This document shows, one piece after another, positions 33,844-41,970 of a DNA stretch of 64,000 nt. This stretch comes from Pectinatus haikarae (GTDB lineage Bacteria > Bacillota > Negativicutes > Selenomonadales > Selenomonadaceae), in the NCBI RefSeq assembly GCF_030813505.1, contig NZ_JAUSUE010000003.1. One strand, given 5' to 3'. Position 1 is the first letter of the stretch, and every line of letters begins with the position of its first letter. The notes below the pieces were generated by a model. The model saw nothing but the letters and a program-made list of their open reading frames with translations. It ran no database searches and was not told where the DNA came from. The position numbers were made by a program, and so were the translations under genes.

Positions 33844-33955
33844 AGTTTTATGTCTCATTTCACCCCCTTTCAAGATAGTAACATGCATTTAAGCCAAAAA
33901 AAGTCCCTTTTTTTACATTTTTTTTGTGTCCAAATTCGGACACATTTTTCGTGTT
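33844..33955. promoter_or_regulatory. Control region copy 1 with operator palindrome
   Basis: About 110 bp shared with 34443-34565: GTTTTATGTCTCATTTC, a C-rich run, AATAGTAACA-like bases, AGTCCCTTTTTTTACATTTTT and finally the operator TGTGTCCAAATTCGGACACA (33925-33944). It lies between the divergent excisionase-like and Cro-like genes. Likely target of the repressor at 34049. Confidence 0.65.
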
Positions 33956-34048
33956 TGTTGTGATTTTTTACAATTTATACATTCATATTATATGTCTATA
34001 TGATATTTACATACATTTTGAATGTTAATATATTTTTAGAGGTATTGT

Positions 34049-34417
34049 ATGTTTTGCTTTAAAATCAGATTAAAAGAATTACGATTAGATAATAATTCGA
34101 CACAATCATACATGGCAGGGATATTGAATATTATTCCAAATGCTTATCAAAAATATGAATATGGTACGCGTGAGCCTAAATTAGAGATCTTATACCATAT
34201 AGCTGATTATTTTTGTGTATCTTCAGATTGGTTACTCGGTTTGTCTGATGATATGAAACGTGATTATTTTTTGACCAATGCTGAACGAAAGTTTTATGCC
34301 CATCCGAAAACCTCAAAAGAATTAATAGAGCGTTACAAGGGTGATAAGATGGCTAATCCAGCTTCGTTAGCACCTGTTTTATTAAGAACCTGTGAGGCGG
34401 AGAGAGATGCAAAATAG
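34049..34417 (+). CDS. Cro/CI-type repressor
   Basis: A 122-residue protein with an N-terminal XRE domain (IRLKELRLDNNSTQSYMAGILNIIPNAYQKYEYGTREPKLEILYHIADYFCVSSDWLLGLSDD). The C-terminal 50 residues are not a protease or known sensor domain. Divergent from the excisionase-like gene with the palindromic operator between them; most likely the main repressor of element 2. Confidence 0.82.
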   Translation: MFCFKIRLKELRLDNNSTQSYMAGILNIIPNAYQKYEYGTREPKLEILYHIADYFCVSSDWLLGLSDDMKRDYFLTNAERKFYAHPKTSKELIERYKGDKMANPASLAPVLLRTCEAERDAK

Positions 34418-34442
34418 ACTCAAATATACTTTTCCTGCCAGT

Positions 34443-34565
34443 AGTTTTATGTCTCATTTCCCCCCTTTTATTTTCATGCCACAATAGTAACACTGATTTT
34501 AATTATAAAAAGTCCCTTTTTTTACATTTTTTGAAATAAAAAATGTGTCCAAATTTGAACACATT
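34443..34565. promoter_or_regulatory. Control region copy 2 with operator palindrome
   Basis: A second copy of the region at 33844, same orientation, ending in TGTGTCCAAATTTGAACACA (34544-34563, one mismatch in the arms). Drives the small gene at 34699, placing it under the same control. Confidence 0.65.
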
Positions 34566-34698
34566 GTATGATTTTTATTTTCATGATTGTAAACTATCTA
34601 TTTTATGTTATAATGATAATTGGGTATATATACGAGTATTTATTAATATAGATAATTATATAAATGATACTTAAATCACTGAATCGGAGGGTATCGCT

Positions 34699-34905
34699 AT
34701 GAGATTATTAAAAGAAACTCTGGTAGCTAATACTACTAAACAAGAAAGAGAATTAAATGTGAGGAATGCGTTCGGGCTTGGGTCTATTGATAGCCTTCTA
34801 CCCTCTGAAAGGCTTAATGAATTAGCGCAAGCATATATAAATGGTGAGATGGAAATATGTGAGATTTACGAAATTAGAAAAAAAGAGCTTTTAAAACAAG
34901 AATAA
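34699..34905 (+). CDS. Small protein, VbhA-antitoxin-like
   Basis: 68 residues: NVRNAFGLGSIDSLLPSERLNELAQAYINGEMEICEIYEI. The pattern PSERLxELxxxYIxGE resembles VbhA-type antitoxins of Fic proteins, but the inhibitory (S/T)xxxE(G/N) motif is not clear and no fic gene follows. It may be an orphan. Ribosome binding site CGGAGGG. Confidence 0.45.
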   Translation: MRLLKETLVANTTKQERELNVRNAFGLGSIDSLLPSERLNELAQAYINGEMEICEIYEIRKKELLKQE

Positions 34906-34941
34906 ATCCCCCAAGTTTTAGACATGGGGGATAATATTTTA
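34906..34941 (+). terminator. Terminator after the VbhA-like gene
   Basis: ATCCCCC and GGGGGAT form a stem directly after the stop codon, followed by AATATTTTA. Confidence 0.7.
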
Positions 34942-34954
34942 TATTATCGTGCAG

Positions 34955-34982
34955 TTGAAAATTTCCACTGATATGATATAAT
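34955..34982 (+). promoter_or_regulatory. Promoter of the antisense RNA
   Basis: TTGAAA (34955-34960), 16 bp, TATAAT (34977-34982), pointing into the 3' end of the toxin transcript from the opposite side. Confidence 0.6.
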
Positions 34983-34988
34983 TAAGCA

Positions 34989-35092
34989 TAGAAAAAGGAT
35001 AGCTGATGTTTGGTCGCACGGCTTTCCTCACAATGATGATTGTTTTGAAAGAAGCCGGGCTTACCAGAGAGTCACGGCTTATTTCATGTTTT
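34989..35092 (+). ncRNA. Probable antisense RNA of a type I toxin-antitoxin locus
   Basis: Predicted start just after the -10 box at 34977-34982. It probably ends at the hairpin AAGCCG...CGGCTT (35053-35080) followed by ATTTCATGTTTTT. The RNA of about 100 nt would be complementary to the 3' part of the toxin mRNA, as in BsrG/SR4-type systems. Predicted from sequence only. Confidence 0.5.
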
Positions 35093-35213
35093 TACAACAT
35101 GAAATGATGAGCACTATTAGACTGCCGAAGCTTATCATTAAAGATAAAGCTTCAAATGTAGTCATAGTAGCATCACCTCCCTCCGAAGAGGAAAACCGAA
35201 CCATCAGCTATCC
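34997..35213 (-). repeat. Long-distance inverted repeat joining both ends of the toxin mRNA
   Basis: GGATAGCTGATG (34997-35008) and CATCAGCTATCC (35202-35213) are perfectly complementary, and TTTCCTC/GAGGAAA blocks extend the pairing. On the minus-strand transcript the 5' end pairs with the 3' end, which is followed by a U run. This 5'-3' fold-back is typical of type I toxin mRNAs and keeps the ribosome site closed. Confidence 0.6.
35079..35165 (-). CDS. Holin-like small toxin (type I TA)
   Basis: 28 codons: MTTFEALSLMISFGSL followed by IVLIISCCKNMK. This is the pattern of the Hol_Tox family of Firmicute small membrane toxins: short polar start (TTFEALxLM), one hydrophobic helix, charged tail. 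A very strong ribosome binding site (GGAGGGAGGTGATG) precedes the ATG. Flanked by a fold-back mRNA structure and an opposing promoter, as expected for a type I toxin-antitoxin locus. Too short for standard gene callers. Confidence 0.75.
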   Translation of the reverse strand: MTTFEALSLMISFGSLIVLIISCCKNMK

Positions 35214-35222
35214 ATGGGGATT

Positions 35223-35251
35223 ATTATAATTGATGTCAAACTTGATGTCAA
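35223..35251 (-). promoter_or_regulatory. Consensus promoter of the toxin, inside the arm repeat
   Basis: On the minus strand TTGACA (35251-35246), 17 bp, TATAAT (35228-35223): a perfect consensus. The -35 box and spacer are made of the two TTGATGTCAA repeats of the right arm site. Confidence 0.75.
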
Positions 35252-35253
35252 TT
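35230..35253 (+). repeat. Right terminal arm repeat of element 2
   Basis: Two TTGATGTCAA units in tandem, matching 29658-29681 with one mismatch, 123 bp before att copy 3. Overlaps the toxin promoter. Confidence 0.65.
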
Positions 35254-35375
35254 TATGCTAAAATCATAGATTATGTAAAATTTATAAATCTTCCGAAAAA
35301 CTTAAAAGGCCTATAATATACGCCTTTTGTGATTTTTAACACATTCAAAATGTAATAAAAAACCTGTTGATTATA

Positions 35376-35456
35376 ACTCTTAATCAACCATTCAGGATTC
35401 TTATTTTCCGGTGGATCACCAATAAAAAAGGCATCTCAAATCCGAGAAGCCTTTTT
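35376..35456 (+). repeat. Degenerate attachment site, copy 3 (right end of element 2)
   Basis: Begins ACTCTTAATCA like the other copies, keeps CCGGTGGATCACCA against CCGGTGGGTCACCA, and ends with the terminator stem GAGAAGCC and T run. The middle is diverged. It marks the former chromosomal or element end. Confidence 0.75.
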
Positions 35457-35685
35457 TATAGTCCTGTATTTAATTTTTGTACCTTATCAAACTCTTAACG
35501 ATTGATTAAAGCCGTTTAGTTTTGATAAAGATAAGGCAACTCAACTTAAAATAATTCTTTTTGCGTTCTTAAAAATACGAAGCGAAAATTCATCCAAGTT
35601 ATCCTAAATATGGCAATTATCACATATTTCTCAGCAGTTAAGCAATTATGCCAGTGTTTTTTTTGTTATATTTAAATATAAAAAT

Positions 35686-35997
35686 CTATCTATTTATAAG
35701 GGAAATATTCGGTGCAATAGCTGAATATCCCACTCCTTCACGCGGCCGTTCCATCCAAACCGCAACTGTATCTCTCCATTTCAGATAATGTGCTGTCTTT
35801 TTATGTTCAGCTGCAGCTTCTTTCGTTTTATATGCTTCATATAATAAAAATTTAGTTTCATCATCATTACTTTGAAGTACATCAAAACGAAAATTTCCGG
35901 CTTCCTCTATTGAATGGGTATGATTTTCCAATGTAGCTTCAACAAATTCATTAATATATTCCTTTTTTACGTAAATAGTAACACATGTAACAATCAT
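35686..35997 (-). CDS. ABM-fold monooxygenase (LsrG-like)
   Basis: A 103-residue dimeric ferredoxin-like protein of the antibiotic biosynthesis monooxygenase family: IYVKKEYINEFVEATLENHTHSIEEAGNFRFDVLQ, FLLYEAYKTKEAAAEHKKTAHYLKWRDTVAVWMERPREG. Closest in pattern to LsrG/YgiN-type proteins that act on quinol-like or phospho-AI-2-like compounds. Last gene of the PTS operon, 188 bp after the previous one with its own ribosome binding site AGGAG. The substrate here is unknown. Confidence 0.85.
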   Translation of the reverse strand: MIVTCVTIYVKKEYINEFVEATLENHTHSIEEAGNFRFDVLQSNDDETKFLLYEAYKTKEAAAEHKKTAHYLKWRDTVAVWMERPREGVGYSAIAPNISLINR

Positions 35998-36082
35998 ATA
36001 TAAATCTCCTTTTCTTAACCTGTTAATTGTGAGGATAGGTTTATCCGCCTATATAATTATATCATCATATACTAAATCAACC

Positions 36083-36125
36083 CATAATTTCATTTTGTGC
36101 ATAAGGTCATTAAAATGAAATTATG
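36083..36125. promoter_or_regulatory. 14-bp inverted repeat within the operon
   Basis: CATAATTTCATTTT and AAAATGAAATTATG with a 15-base loop, between the SAF-oxidoreductase and ABM genes. No T run on either side, so more likely an operator or RNA processing/stability stem than a terminator. It contains the TTTCA/TGAAA words also seen near the DeoR gene. Confidence 0.4.
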
Positions 36126-36184
36126 AGCCGATTATCCTTTTTGAAAGATTTGTTACCCTATCCCTTACTTCTTAAAAATTTATC

Positions 36185-37498
36185 TCAGCATTTGCCGTTA
36201 TACATAGCTTCCTGTTCTTTACGAACTTTATAAAGCTGTGTACTAGTATCTAAGTCTATCATATCGGCAGTCAATAACTGACCTTTTTTAGCATCTTTTT
36301 TCATACGAGCTTTTTTATTGATCAAACCATATATTACATATTCATTCTTCAAAGTTTCTTCAGCTGTTGCAATAGATCCATAAGTTGTATAGCCGCCAAT
36401 TCCATCAATGGTCTCACCGGCTTTAAGATCTTTTTTAGCCACTGTTATGCACTCACTGACAGATCCATCAATAGGAATAATTGTAGGCTCTCTATCGATT
36501 ACAGCCTTAGCAACTGTGAGTGGAGTTTCTAAATTACACAGATGATAGGGGCGATATAATGTCCATAATGGTCCATCTCCCATACTATGATACTGCATTT
36601 GATAGGCAATTTCTTCATTTTCTGTGGCAACTGTTACAAATACACCCGGAGCTATGCCATTTACATACTCTACTACCCCATGTTTATCTAATATACCCCC
36701 GTCTTTTTTCAAACGGAAGAGGCTATTTAATTCTTTACATCTTTCATTAGGCGATGCAACAGGTCCATGTCCGCCGACAACATCAGGAATGAGACCTGTT
36801 GCATTTGACATTGCTGTCATCTCCACCATTGTTTTAGTGCCATCCTTGAATGCGCAAAGCATTCTTGGGCTCATTTTTCTACGGGTTGCTTCTTCCATTA
36901 CCGTATCTGGATTGCAAGCATAGTCAAGTTTATTATTTTTACCCTTTCCCATTACTTTTACCTGCATTCCCATAGCCTTGGCGAAAGAGTAAAGTTCCAT
37001 AACAGCACCAGGTTCGTCTCCGGCAGAACCTGTGTAAATGACACCATTTCTATCTCCAAGCTTTTTAAGATACGGACCTATTACTACATCTGTTTCGACA
37101 TCCATCATTACAACATGTTTTCCATTATTTATAGAATCAATTGCAATTTTTACTCCTACTTCCGGGACACCGGTCACATCAATGGCACATTCCACCAAAT
37201 TTGCCTGTGCTATCAAATCAGAATTATCAGTAGCCACAAATTTGCCCATCTCCATATATTTATTGACATCCTTTAAAGTTTTGGCAACGGCAATTTGCTC
37301 ATCAGAAATACCTGCGTAATGAAATGCATTAATTACATTTTCAATTTTGATATCAGAAACAATTGCCGGAGTAATTCCCTGCATTATTGCCATCTGAGTC
37401 ACCATGCCTCGGCCCATTTGACCAGCACCAACTATTCCAGTGCAAATAATTTTACCTTCTTCTTGACGTTTTATTAATTTTTGGTCCATATTCAACAT
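36185..37498 (-). CDS. NAD(P)-binding oxidoreductase with C-terminal SAF domain
   Basis: A 437-residue protein: Rossmann motif GIVGAGQMGRG near residue 23, a homoserine-dehydrogenase-like middle (NGKHVVMMDVETDVVIGPYLKKL, GSAGDEPGAVMELYSFAKAMG) and a C-terminal SAF/AFP-like part (LKAGETIDGIGGYTTYG; KKGQLLTADMID). Such proteins occur in sugar acid and polyol pathways; their reactions are mostly undefined. The ATG at 37498 has AAGGTG upstream. Between the PTS IIA gene and the ABM gene, so it probably acts on the phosphorylated PTS product or a derivative. Confidence 0.8.
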   Translation of the reverse strand: MLNMDQKLIKRQEEGKIICTGIVGAGQMGRGMVTQMAIMQGITPAIVSDIKIENVINAFHYAGISDEQIAVAKTLKDVNKYMEMGKFVATDNSDLIAQANLVECAIDVTGVPEVGVKIAIDSINNGKHVVMMDVETDVVIGPYLKKLGDRNGVIYTGSAGDEPGAVMELYSFAKAMGMQVKVMGKGKNNKLDYACNPDTVMEEATRRKMSPRMLCAFKDGTKTMVEMTAMSNATGLIPDVVGGHGPVASPNERCKELNSLFRLKKDGGILDKHGVVEYVNGIAPGVFVTVATENEEIAYQMQYHSMGDGPLWTLYRPYHLCNLETPLTVAKAVIDREPTIIPIDGSVSECITVAKKDLKAGETIDGIGGYTTYGSIATAEETLKNEYVIYGLINKKARMKKDAKKGQLLTADMIDLDTSTQLYKVRKEQEAMYNGKC

Positions 37499-37540
37499 AA
37501 TCAATCACCTTAACCTTATATAATTTTAATGTCTTCAACA

Positions 37541-37909
37541 TCAATAAATTTTTATATATCCGCCTATATAAAAATCACCGGGAACAACTGGTTTTCCTTC
37601 CAACATGATACATCCTGGTCTTTCAGGTTTAGAGCCTCCTTTAAAGCTCAAAGTACAATGCCCTAAATCACGCAATGTCTCCATAGCTTCCTCTCCGATA
37701 GCTGATATTTTTAAATGTTTACCACATAATTCTATAATATCGCCAACTTTGATTTCTTTTAATATTGGAGCGGGTTCATGCAAAATTGCCATATCAGCTA
37801 ATTCCTCTGGTGCGCCTTCATTGAAAATAATGATACATTGTAAATCTTCATTATTCAGGAATTGCATGGCCTCATTTCCCCACCGAGTGATAACGCTGCA
37901 ATATTTCAT
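37541..37909 (-). CDS. srlB: PTS glucitol/sorbitol family IIA
   Basis: The 122-residue phosphocarrier with active-site His 44 (AILHEP), plus the family signatures KVGDIIELCGKHLKISAIGEEAMETLRDLGHCTLSF and PGCIMLEG. It passes phosphate from HPr to the IIB domain encoded at 40142-41161. In E. coli srlB follows srlE directly; here two dehydrogenases intervene. Ribosome binding site AGGAG. Confidence 0.9.
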   Translation of the reverse strand: MKYCSVITRWGNEAMQFLNNEDLQCIIIFNEGAPEELADMAILHEPAPILKEIKVGDIIELCGKHLKISAIGEEAMETLRDLGHCTLSFKGGSKPERPGCIMLEGKPVVPGDFYIGGYIKIY

Positions 37910-37926
37910 TGAAATATTCTCCTAAG

Positions 37927-38925
37927 CTATTGTAAGTATTCATTTATTATCCGGTCAGCTAAAATATTTGGTGAATTGCCAAAATTGCCAATAGTTGAGC
38001 CTGCAATATGAGGAGTAATCGTTATATTATCCAAAGTCAAATATGGATGATTTTCCGGCAATGGTTCTTTCTCAAAAACGTCAATCGCAGCGCCGGCAAT
38101 AACTTTACTATGCAAGGCATCAATCAGATCCTGTTCATTAATCAATCCCGCTCTTGCGCTATTGATAACCACTGCATTTTTTTTCATTTTCCTAAAATGT
38201 GCTTTATTAAGCATATATTTCGTTTCTGGCGTTAACCGATAATGCATCGAAATAATATCTGCTGTTTCAACCAATTCATCCAGTGACACCTGTATGTCTT
38301 GTGTATCTCCCTTGAAATAATCATCATAAAAAATTATTTTGCTGCCAAACGGTCTGATAAGATCTGCCACACAGCGTCCAATAGCACCATATCCGATGAG
38401 TCCGACAATTGATCTTTTTAATTCCGGTGCCAGTATACCATTGGGATATCGCTTCTCCCATTTTCCCGCTTTCATTGTTCTATGGGCACGTGCAATATTT
38501 CTTATTTCTGCCAAAATGAGCCCCACTGTAAACTCGGATACACTTGTATTACTGCGTCCCATAGTGTTAAATACTGTGATGCCTTTCTTTCTTGCATATA
38601 TACTATTGACATTTTCTACACCAGCGCGCAATACGCCTATAAATTTCAATTTATCTGCTTTGTCGATTATCTGTTTTCCGACGGGGGCAAACTGCGTGAT
38701 AATCATATCGAAATCAGATATTCCGGTAATTAGATCAGGAGGCAGTAAAACAGCTTCGCTTCCTTGTTTCTCAAGAATAATATTATCTTTTTGCAGTTCT
38801 TCTAAATTGATGTGCTCCCATGTTCTGATTTCGATTTTTATTCCCTCTTGCGACAGTTTTGACAACCCTTTTTCCATCATATTTTTATTGATAAATGAAT
38901 CTGCAATAGCCAAACATTTTAGCAT
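37927..38925 (-). CDS. D-isomer 2-hydroxyacid dehydrogenase family
   Basis: A 332-residue NAD-dependent enzyme of the SerA/LdhA family: nucleotide motif GLIGYGAIGRCVADL, catalytic Arg in NSARAGLINEQDLIDAL, Glu in FEKEPLPENHP, His in TPHIAGST. The ATG at 38925 is preceded by AAAGGTG; a start 8 codons earlier overlaps the upstream gene. Within the PTS operon it may reduce or oxidise a keto intermediate; substrate unknown. Confidence 0.88.
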   Translation of the reverse strand: MLKCLAIADSFINKNMMEKGLSKLSQEGIKIEIRTWEHINLEELQKDNIILEKQGSEAVLLPPDLITGISDFDMIITQFAPVGKQIIDKADKLKFIGVLRAGVENVNSIYARKKGITVFNTMGRSNTSVSEFTVGLILAEIRNIARAHRTMKAGKWEKRYPNGILAPELKRSIVGLIGYGAIGRCVADLIRPFGSKIIFYDDYFKGDTQDIQVSLDELVETADIISMHYRLTPETKYMLNKAHFRKMKKNAVVINSARAGLINEQDLIDALHSKVIAGAAIDVFEKEPLPENHPYLTLDNITITPHIAGSTIGNFGNSPNILADRIINEYLQ

Positions 38926-38945
38926 CCTGTTCACCTTTCTTTGTT

Positions 38946-40010
38946 TCAAACTGTTTTTTGCTGAAGCATAACCGATATTCTGTAATTATTGGAATTAGCT
39001 TTTTCAAAGGCTTCCTGTATTTTGTCCAAGGAAATTCGCTCTTCGATCAGCAACGATACATCTATACGTTTTTCATTTAACATTCCGGCTGCATCATTAT
39101 AATCTTCCAGACTGGAACCAAAAGTACCAATCACTTCAATTTTTTTATAATGAATCATATTCGGGTCAATATCCATTTGGGGAGCCGGATATCCCGCTGC
39201 AAACAAAGATATTTTAGCATCTCTTTTTTTTATCATTTTAAGTGCCTGATTATTCGCAGCTGTCGCTCCTACCGCCAATATAACGACATCAGCGCCAAGA
39301 TCATTCGTAAATTCCATAACTTTTTCCACCGGATCTTCTTCTTTGGCATTAATTACTTCAAATCCCATCCGCCGGCTTATATCTATTTTTTTGTCCATCA
39401 TTTCTGAAACAATGACTCTTCCTCCCATGGCTCTTGCAACAGCGGCATTCAGCAATCCCATTGTTCCAGCTCCGATTACGACCACAGTATCCTTTCCAGG
39501 ACGAAGCCGCAATTTTTTCATATTTTGCAGAACGGAACCCAATGGTTCAACAAATGCAGCCTCCTCCGGTCTCAATTTGGGATTCATTTTAACAAAGCTT
39601 TTTGCCTTTCTAATAAAATATGTAGCAAAACCAAACAATCCATAATATTCATTTGAATAATTTTTGCCAAACATTTTTATATTCTCACAGTTTGTTATCT
39701 CACCCATTTTGCATTGACTGCAAATACCACAATAATCATACAAGATACTGACACGATCACCAACTTCAAACGTATTGCCAATATCACTTCCCTTATCCAC
39801 AACAATTCCTGAACATTCGTGACCACCAGCCATAGGATATCCCTGATGCTCTCTCAAACCTTGCCATTGCTGATAATCTGTCGTGCAGATATTGCAAACT
39901 TCCTGCTTCACCAGCAATTCATCCGCTTTTAGCTGAGGAAGACTGCGCTCATGCACTTCAGCCATTCCTTTTTTTGTTAAGCAGCCAAACTTAATTTTCT
40001 CAGGTATCAT
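38946..40010 (-). CDS. Zinc-dependent alcohol (polyol) dehydrogenase, MDR family
   Basis: 354 residues: catalytic zinc ligands CTTDY and GHECSG, the four-Cys structural zinc lobe CGICSQCKMGEITNC, and nucleotide motif GAGTMGLLNAAVA. Pattern of sorbitol/threonine dehydrogenases. In this operon it probably oxidises the phosphorylated polyol, replacing SrlD, which is absent. Ribosome binding site AAGGAG. Confidence 0.88.
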   Translation of the reverse strand: MIPEKIKFGCLTKKGMAEVHERSLPQLKADELLVKQEVCNICTTDYQQWQGLREHQGYPMAGGHECSGIVVDKGSDIGNTFEVGDRVSILYDYCGICSQCKMGEITNCENIKMFGKNYSNEYYGLFGFATYFIRKAKSFVKMNPKLRPEEAAFVEPLGSVLQNMKKLRLRPGKDTVVVIGAGTMGLLNAAVARAMGGRVIVSEMMDKKIDISRRMGFEVINAKEEDPVEKVMEFTNDLGADVVILAVGATAANNQALKMIKKRDAKISLFAAGYPAPQMDIDPNMIHYKKIEVIGTFGSSLEDYNDAAGMLNEKRIDVSLLIEERISLDKIQEAFEKANSNNYRISVMLQQKTV

Positions 40011-40037
40011 TTTAATTTCTCCTTAAAATTTTTATTA

Positions 40038-40088
40038 ACTAGTGATCTTATACACCAGCTTTATCCATTTCCATATAAAATCACTAGT
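40038..40088. promoter_or_regulatory. 9-bp inverted repeat between srlE and the dehydrogenase
   Basis: ACTAGTGAT and ATCACTAGT enclose 33 bases in a 131-bp intercistronic gap. Possibly an mRNA processing or differential-expression stem. Confidence 0.35.
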
Positions 40089-40141
40089 CACCATTCATTG
40101 TTAAATCAAGATATATTCAAATTTTTTATTATTACAAAATG

Positions 40142-41161
40142 TCATAATCCAAAGGAACATAGATAAGCAATCGCAACAGCTATTGGTCCTGTGATAATCC
40201 GTGAAAAAAGTATTGCGGGTACTCCTGTTGAAATAGTCTTGGGTTTTGCTTCTCCCAGTGTCATACCTACTGGTGCAAAATCACATCCGACTTGTGAATT
40301 AATTGCGAACAAAGCCGGCAATGCATAGTGAGCCGGAATAGTTCCTTTTGCTATTTCACTTCCAATCAAAATGCCAATAACTGCGGCAATAACCGCACCC
40401 GGCGCAAGCAATGGGGACAAAAATGGCAGACTTGTAATTACTCCAAGGATAATCAGACCGATTAAACTGCCCGCCAAAGGTGAAAGTCCGGTAGCAATAA
40501 GATTTCCTAAACCCGTATAATTGATAATCCCAATTAAGGTTGCAACAAAGGCCATAAATGGTAAAATATTGGTCATTACCGTATCGATTGTTTCTCTTCC
40601 GGCTTGATACATAATGTTGATAAAGTTCCCCGCGGCCCTGCCAATTCGATCAATGAAACCAATAACTCCCCTTCTTTGATCCGCAGTTGCTTGCTGATTA
40701 TCTGTATTTATACTGTCCTTATAGTGCCCATCCTGTATTTGTACACCATGATCAGAATTTATAGCAAATTTCTCCGTAGATTTATCTTCACTTAGTAATT
40801 CAATATCATCAACCGTTGTCCCCGAAATAAAAATATCTTCCGTCATAAATTTTGCTAAAGGCCCTGAAGGAGCCTGAAGTTTTATATTAACCGTCGGAAT
40901 GCGAAGCCTCGGGTAAGTTCCACACCGGGCTGTCCCACCGCAATCAATAACGGCACATAAGGTTTCTTCCTTTTCAACAGGATTTTTAAAAGCATCTACA
41001 GCTGTTGTTCCTGTCATCTCAGCAATTTTTTGCGCTACAGGATGAATTCCTCCACCTGTTACAGAAATAACGTATTTCTTCTGATCATCAGGTATAAGGA
41101 CAAAAGGTCCGCCCCATCCGCCTTTACCTTGATGCACTCTGACACTTTGATATTTACTCAC
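40142..41161 (-). CDS. srlE: PTS glucitol/sorbitol family IIBC
   Basis: 339 residues. The N-terminal IIB domain starts VRVHQGKGGWGGP and has the phosphorylated Cys in DCGGTARCG; the C-terminal half is the IIC2 membrane part with about four helices (DTVMTNILPFMAFVATLIGI). It starts with GTG at 41161 after a GGGGGG ribosome binding site; a TTG seven codons earlier lacks one. Works with SrlA to import and phosphorylate a polyol. Confidence 0.92.
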   Translation of the reverse strand: MSKYQSVRVHQGKGGWGGPFVLIPDDQKKYVISVTGGGIHPVAQKIAEMTGTTAVDAFKNPVEKEETLCAVIDCGGTARCGTYPRLRIPTVNIKLQAPSGPLAKFMTEDIFISGTTVDDIELLSEDKSTEKFAINSDHGVQIQDGHYKDSINTDNQQATADQRRGVIGFIDRIGRAAGNFINIMYQAGRETIDTVMTNILPFMAFVATLIGIINYTGLGNLIATGLSPLAGSLIGLIILGVITSLPFLSPLLAPGAVIAAVIGILIGSEIAKGTIPAHYALPALFAINSQVGCDFAPVGMTLGEAKPKTISTGVPAILFSRIITGPIAVAIAYLCSFGL

Positions 41162-41197
41162 GTCAATCCCCCCTGATATCAAAACTATTCATTCTAC

Positions 41198-41746
41198 TTA
41201 AATTACCTGATCCGCAACTATATTACTCTTTCCCTCTTGCCTCTTAGATAAAAATTTATTAATCTTTTCTGTCACAACACCACGAATAAAAATAACAATA
41301 AACCCTGCCAATAGATAGCGGATTGCTAATTCACTCTGATTACCAACCTGTGCAAATCCCTGTGCAATTCCCAAATAAACAAACAATTCTGCCGCATTGG
41401 CATGAGGAAAAAGGCCTACAATAGGATGAACCATTGAAACAGTAGCATCATAATATGACGCTTTATGTTCTTCCTTTAAAAATCTTCCAAATGTATAACA
41501 CATTGGATTAGTGAGAAAAAAAACAGATAAAAAAGGTATCACCGTATATCTTAAGACAAAAAATCGTGTACACTTTTGCATGAAACGAAATACTCGTTCT
41601 TCATTTATTAGTTTAATTAATGCATTAACGGTTAAAATCAGTGAAATCAGTAAAGGAACAATCCCCGTTACCAATCCGACAAATGTCGTCGCCCCTGCTT
41701 GAAACATCCCAATAAAGCCCGATGACAATTCTACCAGTATGTCCAT
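41198..41746 (-). CDS. srlA: PTS glucitol/sorbitol family IIC
   Basis: 182 residues with four to five membrane helices: GATTFVGLVTGIVPLLISLILTVNALI, FFLTNPMCYTFGRFLKEEHKASYYDATVSMVHPIVGLFPHANAAELFVYLGIA. Close match to E. coli SrlA. First gene of the seven-gene minus-strand operon; the promoter region contains the 41821-41857 palindrome. Ribosome binding site GAGGAGG. Confidence 0.92.
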   Translation of the reverse strand: MDILVELSSGFIGMFQAGATTFVGLVTGIVPLLISLILTVNALIKLINEERVFRFMQKCTRFFVLRYTVIPFLSVFFLTNPMCYTFGRFLKEEHKASYYDATVSMVHPIVGLFPHANAAELFVYLGIAQGFAQVGNQSELAIRYLLAGFIVIFIRGVVTEKINKFLSKRQEGKSNIVADQVI

Positions 41747-41820
41747 TTTTAATTCCTCCTCGCAGTAAATTCAAAATTCTCCGTAAATATTATCACCGCG
41801 GTAATCACAACTTGGCCCAG

Positions 41821-41857
41821 TTGTGTAAAATGTTCTTGTATAGAACAATTTACACAA
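41821..41857. promoter_or_regulatory. 37-bp operator palindrome between the PTS operon and SorC genes
   Basis: TTGTGTAAAATGTTC and GAACAATTTACACAA, one mismatch in 15-bp arms, 7-base centre. It lies between the divergent srlA and the first SorC-family regulator, and its size fits a SorC tetramer site. It may serve both promoters. Confidence 0.7.
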
Positions 41858-41970
41858 AGAGAACAGCATGATATAATGAATATGTCAATAACTTGAAATT
41901 AAATAATATTTAAAAAATATATAATATTATTTGTGCTGAATATTTTGCGTCGGAGGTTTTTATTTTCCTG

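Larger units (their letters stand above)
29566..35456. mobile_element. Integrative element 2, deleted (MOBF-type remnant)
   Basis: About 5.8 kb between att copy 2 and degenerate att copy 3, with its own arm repeats at both ends (29658-29681, 35230-35253). The backbone oriT-trwA-trwB-trwC is preserved in order, but trwC is cut, no integrase remains, and regulators and a type I toxin-antitoxin locus fill the rest. It probably moved by its own, now lost, integrase. Confidence 0.75.

Noticed and set aside
38339..38971. 210-codon plus-strand frame
   Set aside because: Antisense of the 2-hydroxyacid dehydrogenase gene, low-complexity translation.
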